The notes: generated by a model not told the origin, from the letters alone. DNA of 64,000 nt from JAXLYX01 sp046351215 (GCA_046351215.1 JAXLYX010000005.1:372001-436000), one strand, 5' to 3'; counted from the first letter of the stretch, positions 17,683 through 26,735 are shown. Numbers and translations: made by a program.

Positions 17683-18507
17683 TCAAACGGGCTTGCGACC
17701 CGAGTGGCCCTTCCAGCCCATCATCGACGTGTTGAGGCCGAGGAGCTGGGCCACGCGGTCGAGGACCGGAAGGGGCAGCACCCCCTTGAGGAACGGCACG
17801 AGCTTCACCATCGCGGGCGCGAGGATCACGGCCTCGTCGTGCTCGATGCCCGCGATCACCTGTCGGACCAGGTCCTCGGGCTCGAGGATCGGGGTGAGCA
17901 AGGGCGGCTTCGCGCCCTCGAACATGCCCGAGTTGATGTAGCTGGGGCAGACCGTCGTCACCACGACGTGCTGCTTCCCCTGCTCCGCGAGCTCGTAGCG
18001 GATCGACTCCGAGAAGCCGATGACGGCCCATTTGCTCGACGAATACGTCGCGCCGAAGGGCAGGCCGACGAGCCCCGAAGCGCTCGCGACGTTCACGAGG
18101 TGGCCGGCGCGCGAGGCGACGAGGTCCGGGAGGAACGCATGCGTCATGGCGACCACGCCGAGCGTGTTCACGGCGTACGTGAGGAGGTGGCGTTCGAGCG
18201 GGACGTCGAGGAACGCGCCGCCGAAGACGACGCCGGCGTTGTTGACGAGGATCTCCACCCGCCCCGCGTCCGCGTGCACGCGCTCGCGGAGCGCCTGGAT
18301 CGCCTCGGGCCGGGTGACGTCGAGGACGTACGGGAAGACGGTCGCGCCGCCCGCGCGGAGCTCCCGCGCGCTCTCTTCGAGCTCCTTCTCGAGCACGTCG
18401 AGCAACACGATGCGCGCCCCCTTCGCCGCGAGCTCGCGCGCGAGGAGCCTCCCGACGCCGCGACCTCCGCCCGTGACGAGCGCGAGCCTCCCTCGGATTT
18501 CCGTCAT
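17683..18507 (-). CDS. short-chain dehydrogenase/reductase (SDR)
   Basis: Classical NAD(P)-dependent SDR oxidoreductase, 274 aa. It has the cofactor motif TGGGRGVG (12-19), NNAG (89-92), a catalytic Ser in NVASASG, and Y155-x3-K159 in TYSSSKWA. The C-terminal extension (LEPEDLVRQVIAGIEHDEAV onwards) resembles the SDR subgroup acting on long-chain or steroid-like substrates; the substrate itself is not predictable. The ATG at 18507 is selected because GGAGGGAAGGC sits immediately upstream as a strong ribosome site, whereas the longer reading would add non-conserved sequence. It is divergent from the TPM-domain gene across 115 bases. Confidence 0.88.
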   Translation of the reverse strand: MTEIRGRLALVTGGGRGVGRLLARELAAKGARIVLLDVLEKELEESARELRAGGATVFPYVLDVTRPEAIQALRERVHADAGRVEILVNNAGVVFGGAFLDVPLERHLLTYAVNTLGVVAMTHAFLPDLVASRAGHLVNVASASGLVGLPFGATYSSSKWAVIGFSESIRYELAEQGKQHVVVTTVCPSYINSGMFEGAKPPLLTPILEPEDLVRQVIAGIEHDEAVILAPAMVKLVPFLKGVLPLPVLDRVAQLLGLNTSMMGWKGHSGRKPV

Positions 18508-18610
18508 GCCTTCCCTCCACAGCCCGGAGCTCCGCGGAGCGTATCGGGGCGGTGGGCGGCGACGTAGAACCCTTGCGGGTGAACGGGGGTGGATTCCCCG
18601 GCCTTCGGAG

Positions 18611-18616
18611 TATGCT
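18611..18616 (+). promoter_or_regulatory. candidate -10 element next to start codon
   Basis: TATGCT within TATGCTCCGG ends 6 bases before the ATG at 18623. The identical ten bases occur at the same spacing before the small lipoprotein gene at 25197. If this is a -10 element the mRNA would be leaderless or nearly so. No convincing -35 was found. Confidence 0.35.
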
Positions 18617-18622
18617 CCGGGG

Positions 18623-19243
18623 ATGGGGGAGCGAGCCTTCTTCGACGACGAGGCGAGACGACGGACCACCGAGACGGTCCAGGCGATCGAGCTCCGCACC
18701 TCGGCCGAGGTGGTCGTCACCGTGCGACACCGCGCCGACGCGCATCGACGCGCCATCGTCCTCGCGGGCGCGGCCTCGGGCGCCCTCGTGCTGGCGGTGA
18801 CGCTGCTCAGCCCGACCGTCTACCCGGCGGTCTTCATGCCGCTCGACGCGGCGCTCGGCTTCGCGCTCGGGGCCCTGCTCGCCTGGCGCCTGCCGCTCCT
18901 GCGTCGGCTCTTCGTGCCGAGGCCGGCGCGCCGCTCGGCGACGAGCGCGGCCGCGCGTGCCGCCTTCGCCGAGCTCGGCATCGAGAAGACCAGCGGCCGG
19001 ACCGGGCTGCTCGTGTACGCCGCCCTCTTCGAGCGGGACGTGGAGCTCGTCCCGGACGTCGGCCTCGAAGGCGAGGCGCTCGCGGCGGGCCTCGAGGCCG
19101 TCCGCGCCCGCCTCGCCGAGGCCGTGGCACGCCGCGACCTCGAGGCCTTCCTCGAGGCCCTCGGCTCGCTCGCCCCCCTGCTCGAGTCCACCCATCCCCG
19201 CAGCGAAGACGACGTGAACGAGCTATGCGACGCACCGGTCTGA
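18623..19243 (+). CDS. TPM-domain-like membrane protein
   Basis: 206-aa protein with two hydrophobic segments (about 45-65 and 72-92), after which comes an alpha/beta region and a tail ending DDVNELCDAP. The arrangement and the DVNEL-type tail are like those of short TPM-domain proteins of Deltaproteobacteria/Myxococcota. It is probably an inner-membrane protein; its biochemical role is unknown. The ATG at 18623 is chosen because it starts MGERAFFDDEARRR, and upstream sequence lacks coding character. Its last 19 bases overlap the start of the following Tim44-like gene, so the two should be translated together. Confidence 0.7.
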   Translation: MGERAFFDDEARRRTTETVQAIELRTSAEVVVTVRHRADAHRRAIVLAGAASGALVLAVTLLSPTVYPAVFMPLDAALGFALGALLAWRLPLLRRLFVPRPARRSATSAAARAAFAELGIEKTSGRTGLLVYAALFERDVELVPDVGLEGEALAAGLEAVRARLAEAVARRDLEAFLEALGSLAPLLESTHPRSEDDVNELCDAPV

Positions 19244-20682
19244 TCGCCCTCGCGACGCTGCTCGCCGCGCTCGCGCCCGCGCTCGCCCTCGCGCGACCGG
19301 GCGGCGGCGAGTCCTACTCCGGCGGTGGAGGAGGCGGCGGTGGCGGTGGCGGAGGAGGCGGCGACGTCGGCCTGATCCTCGACCTCATCATCCTGCTCAT
19401 CCGCTATCCGAAGCTCGGTCTCTTCGTCCTGATCGTCGGCGGCATCTTCTTCGCGCTGCAGAAGAAGGCGCAGGGCGGCGCCGACTGGACGACGAGCGTG
19501 CCGGCCGTCCAGGTCCCGACGCGCAGCGCGAACGCTCGGGCCTCGCTCGAAGGCCTCCGCACCGAGGACCCGGATTTCTCGGTGGCGGTGCTCGAGGACT
19601 TCCTCCACGCGCTCTACGCCGCGGTCCAGGCCGCACGCGCGCCCGGCGCGGCGAGCGCGATCGCTCCCTACATCGACCCGAGCGTGAGGCAGGTGATCGC
19701 GGATCCCACCCTCACGGCGGTCGACGGCATCGTCATCGGAGCGACCTCGTTCGAGAGCTGTCGTTTCGCGAACGGACGGACCGAGCTCACGGTGCGCGTC
19801 GAGGCGAACCTGACGGAGCGGCGGGGCGCGGCGTCCCAGCGCTTCTTCGTCGTCGATCGCTTCGTGCTGGCGCGTGCGCGCGGCGTGAAGTCCCGCCCCC
19901 CGAAACGCGCGAGGACCCTCGACTGTCCGAGCTGCGGCGCGCCGCTCGAGGCGATCCGAGGCGAGACCTGCACGTACTGCGGCCAGCAGGTCGCGCCGGG
20001 CCGCTTCGACTGGTCCGTCGTGCGGGTCGAGCGACTCGAGTCGAGCGGCCGCCCGCCGCATTTCGGCGGCACGGTCGCCGAGCAGGGCAACCAGCTCCCG
20101 ACGGTGAAGGATCCGGGCGCGGATGCCCGCATGAACGAGCTCCGCGGGCGCGATCCGGCGTTCGACGTCGGCGCCTTCGTCGGCCGCGTGCACCTCGTCT
20201 TCGGTGCGCTCCAGACGGCCTGGTCGGGCCGCGACCTCTCGGCGGTCCGCGGCTACGTCGGCGACAACCTCTTCGAAGGGCTCTCGGCCCAGCTCGACCA
20301 GCAGGCGGCCGCGGGCGTGCGCAACCTGACGGAGCGGACGCGCGTGCTCCGCGTCGACCTGGCGAACGTCCTCTCGGACCGCTGGTACGACGCGATCACC
20401 GTCCGGGTCTTCGCGACGGGTCTCGACTACACGCTCGATGCGCGCGGCTCGGTCATCGCGGGGAGCAAGACCCGCGAGCGCCCCTACACCGAGTACTGGA
20501 CCTTCCTCCGGGCGCGCGGGAAGTCGGGCGCCTCGCGCACCGATCCGGTGTGTCCGAACTGCGGCGCGCCCCTGAAGGTCAACGCGGCGGGCCACTGCGA
20601 CTACTGCCGAGCGAAGATCACCACCGGCGAGTTCGACTGGGTGCTCTCCCGCATCGAACAGGACGACGCCTACCGAGGCTGA
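19225..20682 (+). CDS. Tim44-like protein with two zinc ribbons and internal duplication
   Basis: 485-aa secretory or membrane protein. A signal-like N-terminus (ALAPALALA) is followed by a glycine run (about 34-47) and one transmembrane helix (about 50-75). Two similar modules then follow, each a Tim44/NTF2-like helical-beta unit plus a zinc ribbon. The first ribbon is CPSCGAPLE...CTYCGQ and the second CPNCGAPLK...CDYCRA, each leading into a similar GxFDWxxxRxE segment. This internal duplication is seen directly. The function is unknown; Tim44-like domains usually bind membranes or partners. Start ATG 19225 lies inside the end of the TPM gene. It is convergent with the O-antigen-ligase-like gene. 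Confidence 0.75.
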   Translation: MRRTGLIALATLLAALAPALALARPGGGESYSGGGGGGGGGGGGGGDVGLILDLIILLIRYPKLGLFVLIVGGIFFALQKKAQGGADWTTSVPAVQVPTRSANARASLEGLRTEDPDFSVAVLEDFLHALYAAVQAARAPGAASAIAPYIDPSVRQVIADPTLTAVDGIVIGATSFESCRFANGRTELTVRVEANLTERRGAASQRFFVVDRFVLARARGVKSRPPKRARTLDCPSCGAPLEAIRGETCTYCGQQVAPGRFDWSVVRVERLESSGRPPHFGGTVAEQGNQLPTVKDPGADARMNELRGRDPAFDVGAFVGRVHLVFGALQTAWSGRDLSAVRGYVGDNLFEGLSAQLDQQAAAGVRNLTERTRVLRVDLANVLSDRWYDAITVRVFATGLDYTLDARGSVIAGSKTRERPYTEYWTFLRARGKSGASRTDPVCPNCGAPLKVNAAGHCDYCRAKITTGEFDWVLSRIEQDDAYRG

Positions 20683-20714
20683 GCGCTCGCGCGCCCCTCG
20701 CGCCTCGACGTCGA

Positions 20715-23294
20715 TCAGGGCGTCGGAGACGGAGCGGCGGTCGGGTCCCCGAAGAGACCGGGGAACGGGGAGCTCTCGCGGAGCGTGGCGCGGATGCGGT
20801 CGCGCGCCGCACAGGCGGCGCTCCCGGGGTCGCCGCGATCGCAGACGATCGCGTAGAGCTGGGCCGCGAGGGCCGTCTGTCCCTGTCGCTGCGCGACGTC
20901 GGCAGCGAACTGGAGACCGTTCGTGTCGGGCGAGAGCGAGTCCGCGTCGCGGAAGGCGGAGATCGCCTTCCCCATGTTGCCGAGCTGTTCCTCGTAGCGG
21001 CCGAGCGCCAGCAACGCGGTGGCCTGCGCGTCCGCGGATCCGGGATCGAGCGCGCGCAGACGATCGACGGCCTCCCGCATCGCCTCGGGGCGATGGGCAC
21101 GAACCGCGATCTCGGCCTCGAGCTGGATGAGCAGCCGCGGATTCGTGACGTGGGCCTCCGCGCCGCGCAGCGCGCGGAGGGCTCGGTCGACCTCGTGATC
21201 CGCTTCGTAGGCGCGGGCCCGGAGCAGATGCACGGAAGGCTCGACGGGATACTCGCGGACGAGCCGGTCCGCGGCGGCGATCGCGCCGTCCACGTCGCCG
21301 GCTGCGAGCCTGCGCTCGATGTCGCGCCGCCGGGCCCCGAGCGGGGCGCCGCCCGCGCGAATCATCATCGCGTCGAGGTCGTCGCGGAGCGGTGCGGGCA
21401 TCCCGGGACACGCCGCGAGGGCGTCGAGGAACGCGAAGCGGGCCGTCTTCCGGACCGGCGCCATGGTGAGCACGAAGAGCCTCTCGGGTCGCCGTGCGAC
21501 GAGCTCGCAGGCGAGCCCCATCGCCGAGCCCGGTACGAGGGACTCCGCCTCGCGCACCTCGATCCGAGCCTGATCGAGGCTTCCCCGGGCGAGGAAATAG
21601 GCCGCGGCCACGACGTGTGGCGCCGGCCAGCCGGGCGCGAGCTCCATCGCGCGGTTGAGGGATCGCATGGCGTAGGGCCATCGCGCGGCGATGCCGTGGG
21701 CGCCGAGCGCGAGGAAGAGCCCGGGCTCGCGGGGGTGATAGGTCGCCGTGCGCGCGCCGAAGTCGGAGAGCTCGGTCGCGGCGACGCGTGGCCGCTCGGC
21801 GAGGTGGTCGAACAGACGCTCGACGTCGTTCCGGATCGCGACGGGACCGAGGACCAGGGCGACGAGCACGAGGGCGATGGAGAGGGCCGCTCTCGCCACC
21901 TGGCCGCGCGGCGTGGGTCCGTCGGCGGACGAAGCGGCCTGCGGAGCCGCGGGCTCGAGCGCGGCGAGGGTCCCGGCCACGACGCAGGCGATTCCCGACA
22001 TCTCCAGGGAGAAGTCGACGAGGTTCTGGAAAGCGATGGCCAGGATCCCGACCAGCGCTCCGACGTGCACCCGCGAGCGCGCGCCGACGAGAGCCCGGAA
22101 GAGCGCCCGGCCGAGGCCGAGGGCCACCATGAGCGCCACCGGGATGCCCCATTCCGCCGTCCACTGCGCGACGAGGTTCTCGGCGTGCGTGTAGCGCTCG
22201 GACGTCCCGTGGACGGCGACGAACGCGCTCGAGAAGGCGCCACGACCGATGCCGAAGAGGGGGCTCTCGGCGACGAGGGCGAGCGCATGGCGCGCGAGCT
22301 CGAGCTTCGACAGATCGGTGTCGTGGAAGTCCGCCGGGAGCTGCCCGCCGACCACGTAGAGGAACGCGCCGACGGCGAGCCCGAGGAAGACGGCGCCGCC
22401 GGCGAGGGCGCGGGGATCGAGACGCGGTCCGTCGCCGCGACGCGCGCGTCCGGCGCCGAGCGCCACCCAGACCGCGAGCGTCGGCGGTCCGGCCAGCGCC
22501 GCGGCCGCGCCTCCGCGCGAGCGCGAGACGAGCGCGACGACGAAGCAGAGCAACGCGAGGGAGGCCCACGCGATCCGCTGCGGCCGGACCCGGGTCTCCA
22601 TCGCGAAGCCGAGCAGGAGCGGGATGCCGAACGCCATGAAGCCCGCCACGTGGTTCGGGTTCATGACGGGCCCCAGCGCGGCGGCGTGCTTCGGCTGGTA
22701 GAGCCCGAAGACCTTCGTCGCCGAGACTCCGACGTGGAGGATCGTCATCAGGGCGACCAGGCAGACGCTCGCCGCGACGAAGCGCAGCACGTACGTGCGT
22801 CCCCGCCGGAGCCGGAGCGAATGGACGATCGCGACGGTGGCGACGAGCGAGGCCCCCTGCACGATCGCGAGCAAGGTGCCGCCCGGATCGAGGCTCAGCG
22901 GGACGAACGACGGGGCCGCGGCTCCGACGGCGTGGTGCGCGAGTCGGCTGCCTTCGGCCGAGACGGGGAGGAGCTGTCCGATCAGGGCCGTCGGCAGGGG
23001 GACGGCCTGCAGCGCGGTGTAGGCGAGCCCGCCGACGAAGACGGGGAAGACCGCGGGAAACCGGAGCTCGTTGCCCTCGGCTCGATGGACGAGCGTGATC
23101 GCCACGAGGACCAGGGACGCGAGGACCGCGATCACCGTCGCCGAGACCGGCGTGGCCCCGGCGAGGACCTGGGGGGCGACGACGAGGAAGAGCCCGGCCG
23201 CACCGAAGGAGACGACCCGCGCCGGCTCGAGCCAGACGCTCTCGGCCTCGAGCGTCCGGCCCGACCGTGAACGTCGCCGCCGCCTCGGGCTCAC
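20715..23294 (-). CDS. O-antigen ligase/polymerase-like membrane protein with C-terminal TPR region
   Basis: 859-aa inner-membrane protein. The N-terminal half (about 15-470) has a dozen hydrophobic helices and a large periplasmic loop with the Wzy_C/O-antigen-ligase features LFGIGRGAFSSAF and HTHAEN-like YTHAENLVAQ. The C-terminal half is soluble and TPR-like (AYFLARGSLDQARIEV, LHLLRARAYEADHEVDRAL). Such proteins polymerise or ligate surface polysaccharide. The start is GTG 23294, which overlaps the TGA of the upstream epimerase in GTGA; this 4-base overlap and the shared sugar-polymer theme argue for one operon. The exact polymer is unknown. Confidence 0.82.
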   Translation of the reverse strand: MSPRRRRRSRSGRTLEAESVWLEPARVVSFGAAGLFLVVAPQVLAGATPVSATVIAVLASLVLVAITLVHRAEGNELRFPAVFPVFVGGLAYTALQAVPLPTALIGQLLPVSAEGSRLAHHAVGAAAPSFVPLSLDPGGTLLAIVQGASLVATVAIVHSLRLRRGRTYVLRFVAASVCLVALMTILHVGVSATKVFGLYQPKHAAALGPVMNPNHVAGFMAFGIPLLLGFAMETRVRPQRIAWASLALLCFVVALVSRSRGGAAAALAGPPTLAVWVALGAGRARRGDGPRLDPRALAGGAVFLGLAVGAFLYVVGGQLPADFHDTDLSKLELARHALALVAESPLFGIGRGAFSSAFVAVHGTSERYTHAENLVAQWTAEWGIPVALMVALGLGRALFRALVGARSRVHVGALVGILAIAFQNLVDFSLEMSGIACVVAGTLAALEPAAPQAASSADGPTPRGQVARAALSIALVLVALVLGPVAIRNDVERLFDHLAERPRVAATELSDFGARTATYHPREPGLFLALGAHGIAARWPYAMRSLNRAMELAPGWPAPHVVAAAYFLARGSLDQARIEVREAESLVPGSAMGLACELVARRPERLFVLTMAPVRKTARFAFLDALAACPGMPAPLRDDLDAMMIRAGGAPLGARRRDIERRLAAGDVDGAIAAADRLVREYPVEPSVHLLRARAYEADHEVDRALRALRGAEAHVTNPRLLIQLEAEIAVRAHRPEAMREAVDRLRALDPGSADAQATALLALGRYEEQLGNMGKAISAFRDADSLSPDTNGLQFAADVAQRQGQTALAAQLYAIVCDRGDPGSAACAARDRIRATLRESSPFPGLFGDPTAAPSPTP

Positions 23295-24304
23295 GTCACC
23301 CCGAAATAGTCGCGGTACCAATCGACGAATCGGCCGACGCCCACGTCGATCGGCGTGCGCGGGCGGAAGCCGACCCATGCGCCGAGCGTGTCCACGTCGG
23401 CCGCCGTCGCGGGGACGTCGCCCGGCTGGATCGGGAGGAAGTTCTTCTCGGCCTTCCGCCCGAGCTTCGCCTCGAGCACCTCGATCACGTGCAGGAGCTC
23501 GACGGGATCGTTGTTCCCGATGTTGAAGACGCGGTAGGGGGCCTTGCTCGTCGCCGGGTCGGGGTCCTCGGCGCGGAACTCCGGATCGGGGAAAGGGACC
23601 TTGTCGAGCACGCGCACGACGCCCTCGACGATGTCGTCGACGTAGGTGAAGTCGCGCCGCATGCGGCCGTGGTTGAACACGTCGATCGGCCGGCCTTCGA
23701 GGATCGCCTTGGTGAAGAGGAAGAGGGCCATGTCGGGTCGCCCCCAGGGTCCGTACACCGTGAAGAAGCGGAGACCGGTCGTCGGGAGCCCGAAGATGTG
23801 GCTGTACGAGTGGGCCATCAGCTCGTTGGCCTTCTTCGTCGCCGCGTAGAGGCTCACCGGATGATCGACGTTGTGGTGCTCCGAGAACGGCATCCGCGTG
23901 TTCGCGCCGTAGACCGAGCTCGACGAGGCGTAGACGAGGTGCTCGATGCCGTGGTGTCGGCAGCACTCGAGCACGTTCCCGAACCCGACGAGGTTCGAGT
24001 CGATGTACGCATGGGGATTCACGAGGGAGTAGCGGACGCCGGCCTGGGCCGCGAGGTTCACGACGCGCGACGGCTTCTCCGTGCGGAAGAGGGCGTCGAG
24101 CGAGGCCGCGTCGGCGAGGTCGATCCGGTGGTTCTCGAAGGCCGCATGGCGCGACAGCCGCGCGAGGCGGGTCTCCTTCAGCGTCGGGTCGTAGTAGTCG
24201 TTGACCACGTCGACGCCGACGACGCGGTCTCCGCGTGCGAGCAGGACCTCCGCGAGGTGGTATCCGATGAAGCCGGCCGTGCCGGTGACGAGGATCGTGG
24301 CCAT
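23291..24304 (-). CDS. NAD-dependent sugar-nucleotide epimerase, UDP-glucuronate 4-epimerase-like
   Basis: Extended SDR enzyme (337 aa) that interconverts nucleotide sugars, most like UDP-glucuronate 4-epimerases (GalE/CapI group). It shows the NAD motif GTAGFIGYHL (8-17), YASSSSVYG (125-133) and catalytic Y153-x3-K157 (SLYAATKKAN). The later blocks RFFTVYGPWGRPDMALFLF and RDFTYVDDIVEGV are characteristic of that group. The ATG at 24304 gives the canonical MATILVTG start. TATGCT lies about 54 bases upstream on the same strand as a possible -10 element. Overlaps the polymerase/ligase gene by 4 bases, supporting a role in exopolysaccharide or LPS synthesis. Confidence 0.92.
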   Translation of the reverse strand: MATILVTGTAGFIGYHLAEVLLARGDRVVGVDVVNDYYDPTLKETRLARLSRHAAFENHRIDLADAASLDALFRTEKPSRVVNLAAQAGVRYSLVNPHAYIDSNLVGFGNVLECCRHHGIEHLVYASSSSVYGANTRMPFSEHHNVDHPVSLYAATKKANELMAHSYSHIFGLPTTGLRFFTVYGPWGRPDMALFLFTKAILEGRPIDVFNHGRMRRDFTYVDDIVEGVVRVLDKVPFPDPEFRAEDPDPATSKAPYRVFNIGNNDPVELLHVIEVLEAKLGRKAEKNFLPIQPGDVPATAADVDTLGAWVGFRPRTPIDVGVGRFVDWYRDYFGVT

Positions 24305-24442
24305 GGAGCAATCCGGGAATCCCGGCGACACGGCGGAGGCCGCCCCGGGGAGCCGGGAGCATAGCCGAATCGCGCGGCCCGGAGGGGCGGGACGGCCTCG
24401 GGCCTGCTAGCACACCGTCCACGTCACGCGAGGAGCTGCACC

Positions 24443-25180
24443 ATGGGTCTCATCGTCCGCGAGTCCTTTCCCGTGCGGGGCAACGAGATCGGCTTCGCCG
24501 GAGTGGTTCCGCCCGGCACCCTGTCGCGCTACGGCGAATGGGCTCGCTGGGCGATGTTCCGCGATCCGTCCTTCGCGCTGCGCGAGAAGTTCCCCTCGGG
24601 CGTCGCCCGGGCCCAGACCGTGGAGCTGGTCTCCGACTTCACGTACCCCTCGGACTGCGTCGTGACGACCTTCGTCGCGCGCGTGGGCCGAACGAGCCTC
24701 GATTTCGGTCACGAGCTCGCGACCGAGGACGGAACGCTGGTCGCGCGTCTGCGCGTCACGATCGTGGGCCTCGGACCGACCGGCCCCATCGCCTTCCCGC
24801 CGGAGCTCGCCGAGCACGTCTCGGCTCGCCCGGCGCCCACGCCGATCCCGCACGCCGGCGAGCCCCCGGCCGACGCCTTCGTGTACTCCTTCGTCGCGAG
24901 ACCGAGCGATCAGGACCAGTTCCGGCACGTGAACCAGGCGAGGTACGTCGACTTCGCCGACGACGTCCGCCTCCTGGCGGCGCGATCGGGGCATCCCGCG
25001 GGCTTCGAGGGTCCGCTCGGACGGGTCACGGTCTCCTACGAGCGCGAGGTGCACGGCGGCGAGACGGTGGAGGTGCGGATCTGGCCCACCGGCGACGGCG
25101 CGCGCGCGATCGAGATGCGCAACGGGAGCAACGGCCGGGTCGTCAACCGAGCGACCGTCGTTCCCCGGACCGGGGCTTAG
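24443..25180 (+). CDS. double-hotdog acyl thioesterase-like protein
   Basis: 245-aa protein made of two hotdog-like halves, as in acyl-ACP/acyl-CoA thioesterases. The first half opens RESFPVRGNEIGFAGVVPPG. The second contains RPSDQDQFRHVNQARYVDFADDVRL, the HVN-containing motif of 4-hydroxybenzoyl-CoA-type thioesterases, with Asp/Gln just before it. Cytoplasmic hydrolysis of a fatty-acyl thioester is the likely reaction. The ATG at 24443 is preceded by GAGGAG about 8 bases upstream, and TGCTAG lies further up at 24405-24410. The small lipoprotein gene follows 16 bases after the stop, but it has its own promoter-like element. Confidence 0.8.
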   Translation: MGLIVRESFPVRGNEIGFAGVVPPGTLSRYGEWARWAMFRDPSFALREKFPSGVARAQTVELVSDFTYPSDCVVTTFVARVGRTSLDFGHELATEDGTLVARLRVTIVGLGPTGPIAFPPELAEHVSARPAPTPIPHAGEPPADAFVYSFVARPSDQDQFRHVNQARYVDFADDVRLLAARSGHPAGFEGPLGRVTVSYEREVHGGETVEVRIWPTGDGARAIEMRNGSNGRVVNRATVVPRTGA

Positions 25181-25183
25181 CGC

Positions 25184-25189
25184 TATGCT
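25184..25189 (+). promoter_or_regulatory. candidate -10 element next to start codon
   Basis: TATGCT in TATGCTCCGG ends 7 bases before the GTG at 25197, the same ten bases and spacing as before 18623. This favours the GTG over the ATG at 25185, which lies inside the element. Confidence 0.35.
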
Positions 25190-25196
25190 CCGGACC

Positions 25197-25418
25197 GTGT
25201 CGCGTTCCGCCCTCGCCCCGGCCCTCCTCGGCCTCCTCGTGCTCGCCGGCTGCCATCACCGGGGCCCCGTGCCCGCTTATCCGGTCCCCGAGGAGCCGCC
25301 GCTCGAAGAGACCGATCTCGCGCCCTTCCTCGAGACCCCCGGCGGTGCCGAGGGTTCGTCGGACGCCGCGTCGGCCCCGTCCGACGCGCCCCCGGACGGC
25401 TCCGACGCGGGCGAGTGA
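25197..25418 (+). CDS. small lipoprotein with PAYP...TDLAP motif
   Basis: 73-aa predicted lipoprotein. The signal peptide is MSRSALAPALLGLLVLAGC, with lipidation at C19. A short conserved block follows, PVPAYPVPEEPPLEETDLAPF, then an Asp/Ser/Ala-rich tail. The block is clearly shared with the lipoprotein at 51857-52084 (PLPAYP...EDTDLAPY), so the two are paralogues. GTG 25197 is preferred to the ATG at 25185 because it gives a textbook lipobox signal and lies 7 bases after a TATGCT element. Function unknown; with no enzymatic domain, a binding or structural role in the envelope is the simplest guess. It is convergent with the AgmX-type gene 9 bases away. Confidence 0.7.
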   Translation: MSRSALAPALLGLLVLAGCHHRGPVPAYPVPEEPPLEETDLAPFLETPGGAEGSSDAASAPSDAPPDGSDAGE

Positions 25419-25427
25419 GCGCGCGCG

Positions 25428-26735
25428 TCACTGCGCCGTCGTCAGGCTGAACGGATAGCTGACGCGGACGATGCCGCCGTCCGTCGGAGCGGGGAAGGTC
25501 CAGCGACGCACCGCGCTCGCGATGCACTGCTCGGCCGCCGCGCTGCCGAGCGAGCTCGAGGCGACCTGCGCGAACGAGACCGTGCCCGTGCTGCCGATCA
25601 CGAAGCTCGTCGTCACCCGGCCCTCGAGGTCCGGACGGGACTCGAGCGCCTGCTCGTAGCAGAAGCGGATCTCCGGCAGATGCCGCCTCACGACGCGCCG
25701 GATCGCATCCTGCGGAATCGAGCCGACGGTGTCGCCCTCGCCCACCGGCGTGACGCTCGGTCGTGCGGAGGGCCGGCAGCCCTCGCCGCGGCAGAGACCG
25801 TTCACGCGTCCGTACGGATCGCCGTCTCCGTCTCCACGCGTCCGGAGCCCGCCGGTGTCGATCGTTCCGTCCGCGTCGTCGCCGACGCCGCGCCCCGACC
25901 CGTGGAGGTCGAGACCGAACGAGCCGTGCGCCGTCCCGAACGGACCGCCGACGAGCGCTCCGAGGATCGTCGTCGGATCGCTGCCGAGGGCGGCGTCTCC
26001 GGCGTAGGGCGAGCCCATCCCCCCGAACGAGCCCGCCATCGACTGCAGGACGCCGAGCACGCCCGCCGTGCGGACGCTCGACGTGGACGCGGGGGTCGAT
26101 TCGCGTCCGCCGAGCTCCCGTCCGCTGCGCTGCCCCCGGCGCACGCGCTCGGGCGCGCTCTCGTCGCCCGCGGCCCCCGACCTCCCGGCCGTGCGCTCGA
26201 GCGTCGCTCCGGCCGCGACGGGCGCCGCGTCGGGCAGGGCCTCGGGTCGTGCGAGCAGCGTCTGCACCAGCCGCGAATCGAGGTCGAGCTGGTCGCCCGA
26301 GAGGGTGCCGCTCGCGCCCGGCTCGAGCGCGACGAGGGCGCCGAAGAGCGCCGCGACCGCTCCCGTGGCCGCCACGTAGCGGAGCGGCTCGCGGTCGAGC
26401 GGAGCCGCCGGGAGGCGCTGCTCCGGCACGACGGAGCGCACGCGGAAGACGAGGTCTCCGACGCGCACGAGCGAGACGTCCCCCGTGATCGCGCGGGGCT
26501 GCTCGCCCGGCGCCGCGACCTCGGGACGCCCTCCCTCCGTGCGGACGAGGCGGTGCGGCGTCCCGTGGAGGGTCCCCTCCGCGACGACGAAATCGGCGCC
26601 CTCCCCGCCGTCCTCGGCGAGGACGAAATCCCTCGGCGGGTCGAGGTGCACGGCCGCGAGGACCGAGCTCCGGTCGCCCCACAGGACCACGATCTCCACC
26701 GCCGTCCGAGTCTCCGCCTTCGGCTCCTTCGTCAT
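25428..26735 (-). CDS. AgmX/PglI C-terminal-domain protein (TonB-like)
   Basis: 435-aa protein with one transmembrane helix (about 130-150) between a cytoplasmic N-terminal domain and a long low-complexity periplasmic linker. It ends in the AgmX/PglI C-terminal domain (about 335-435): RRHLPEIRFCYEQALESRPDLEGRV and later CIASAVRRWTFPAP. This domain is TonB-like and common in myxobacteria, where AgmX is tied to gliding motility and others to energy-coupled envelope functions. Two conserved cysteines (FCYEQ and QCIAS) are present, as usual. Start ATG 26735 (MTKEPKAE). Lies 80 bases downstream of the flavin/polyferredoxin fusion and may be transcribed with it. Confidence 0.85.
   Translation of the reverse strand: MTKEPKAETRTAVEIVVLWGDRSSVLAAVHLDPPRDFVLAEDGGEGADFVVAEGTLHGTPHRLVRTEGGRPEVAAPGEQPRAITGDVSLVRVGDLVFRVRSVVPEQRLPAAPLDREPLRYVAATGAVAALFGALVALEPGASGTLSGDQLDLDSRLVQTLLARPEALPDAAPVAAGATLERTAGRSGAAGDESAPERVRRGQRSGRELGGRESTPASTSSVRTAGVLGVLQSMAGSFGGMGSPYAGDAALGSDPTTILGALVGGPFGTAHGSFGLDLHGSGRGVGDDADGTIDTGGLRTRGDGDGDPYGRVNGLCRGEGCRPSARPSVTPVGEGDTVGSIPQDAIRRVVRRHLPEIRFCYEQALESRPDLEGRVTTSFVIGSTGTVSFAQVASSSLGSAAAEQCIASAVRRWTFPAPTDGGIVRVSYPFSLTTAQ

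Noticed and set aside
19318..19365. Short GGC/GGA tandem-like repeat
   Set aside because: It encodes the glycine run of the Tim44-like protein and is a coding low-complexity stretch, not a separate repeat element.
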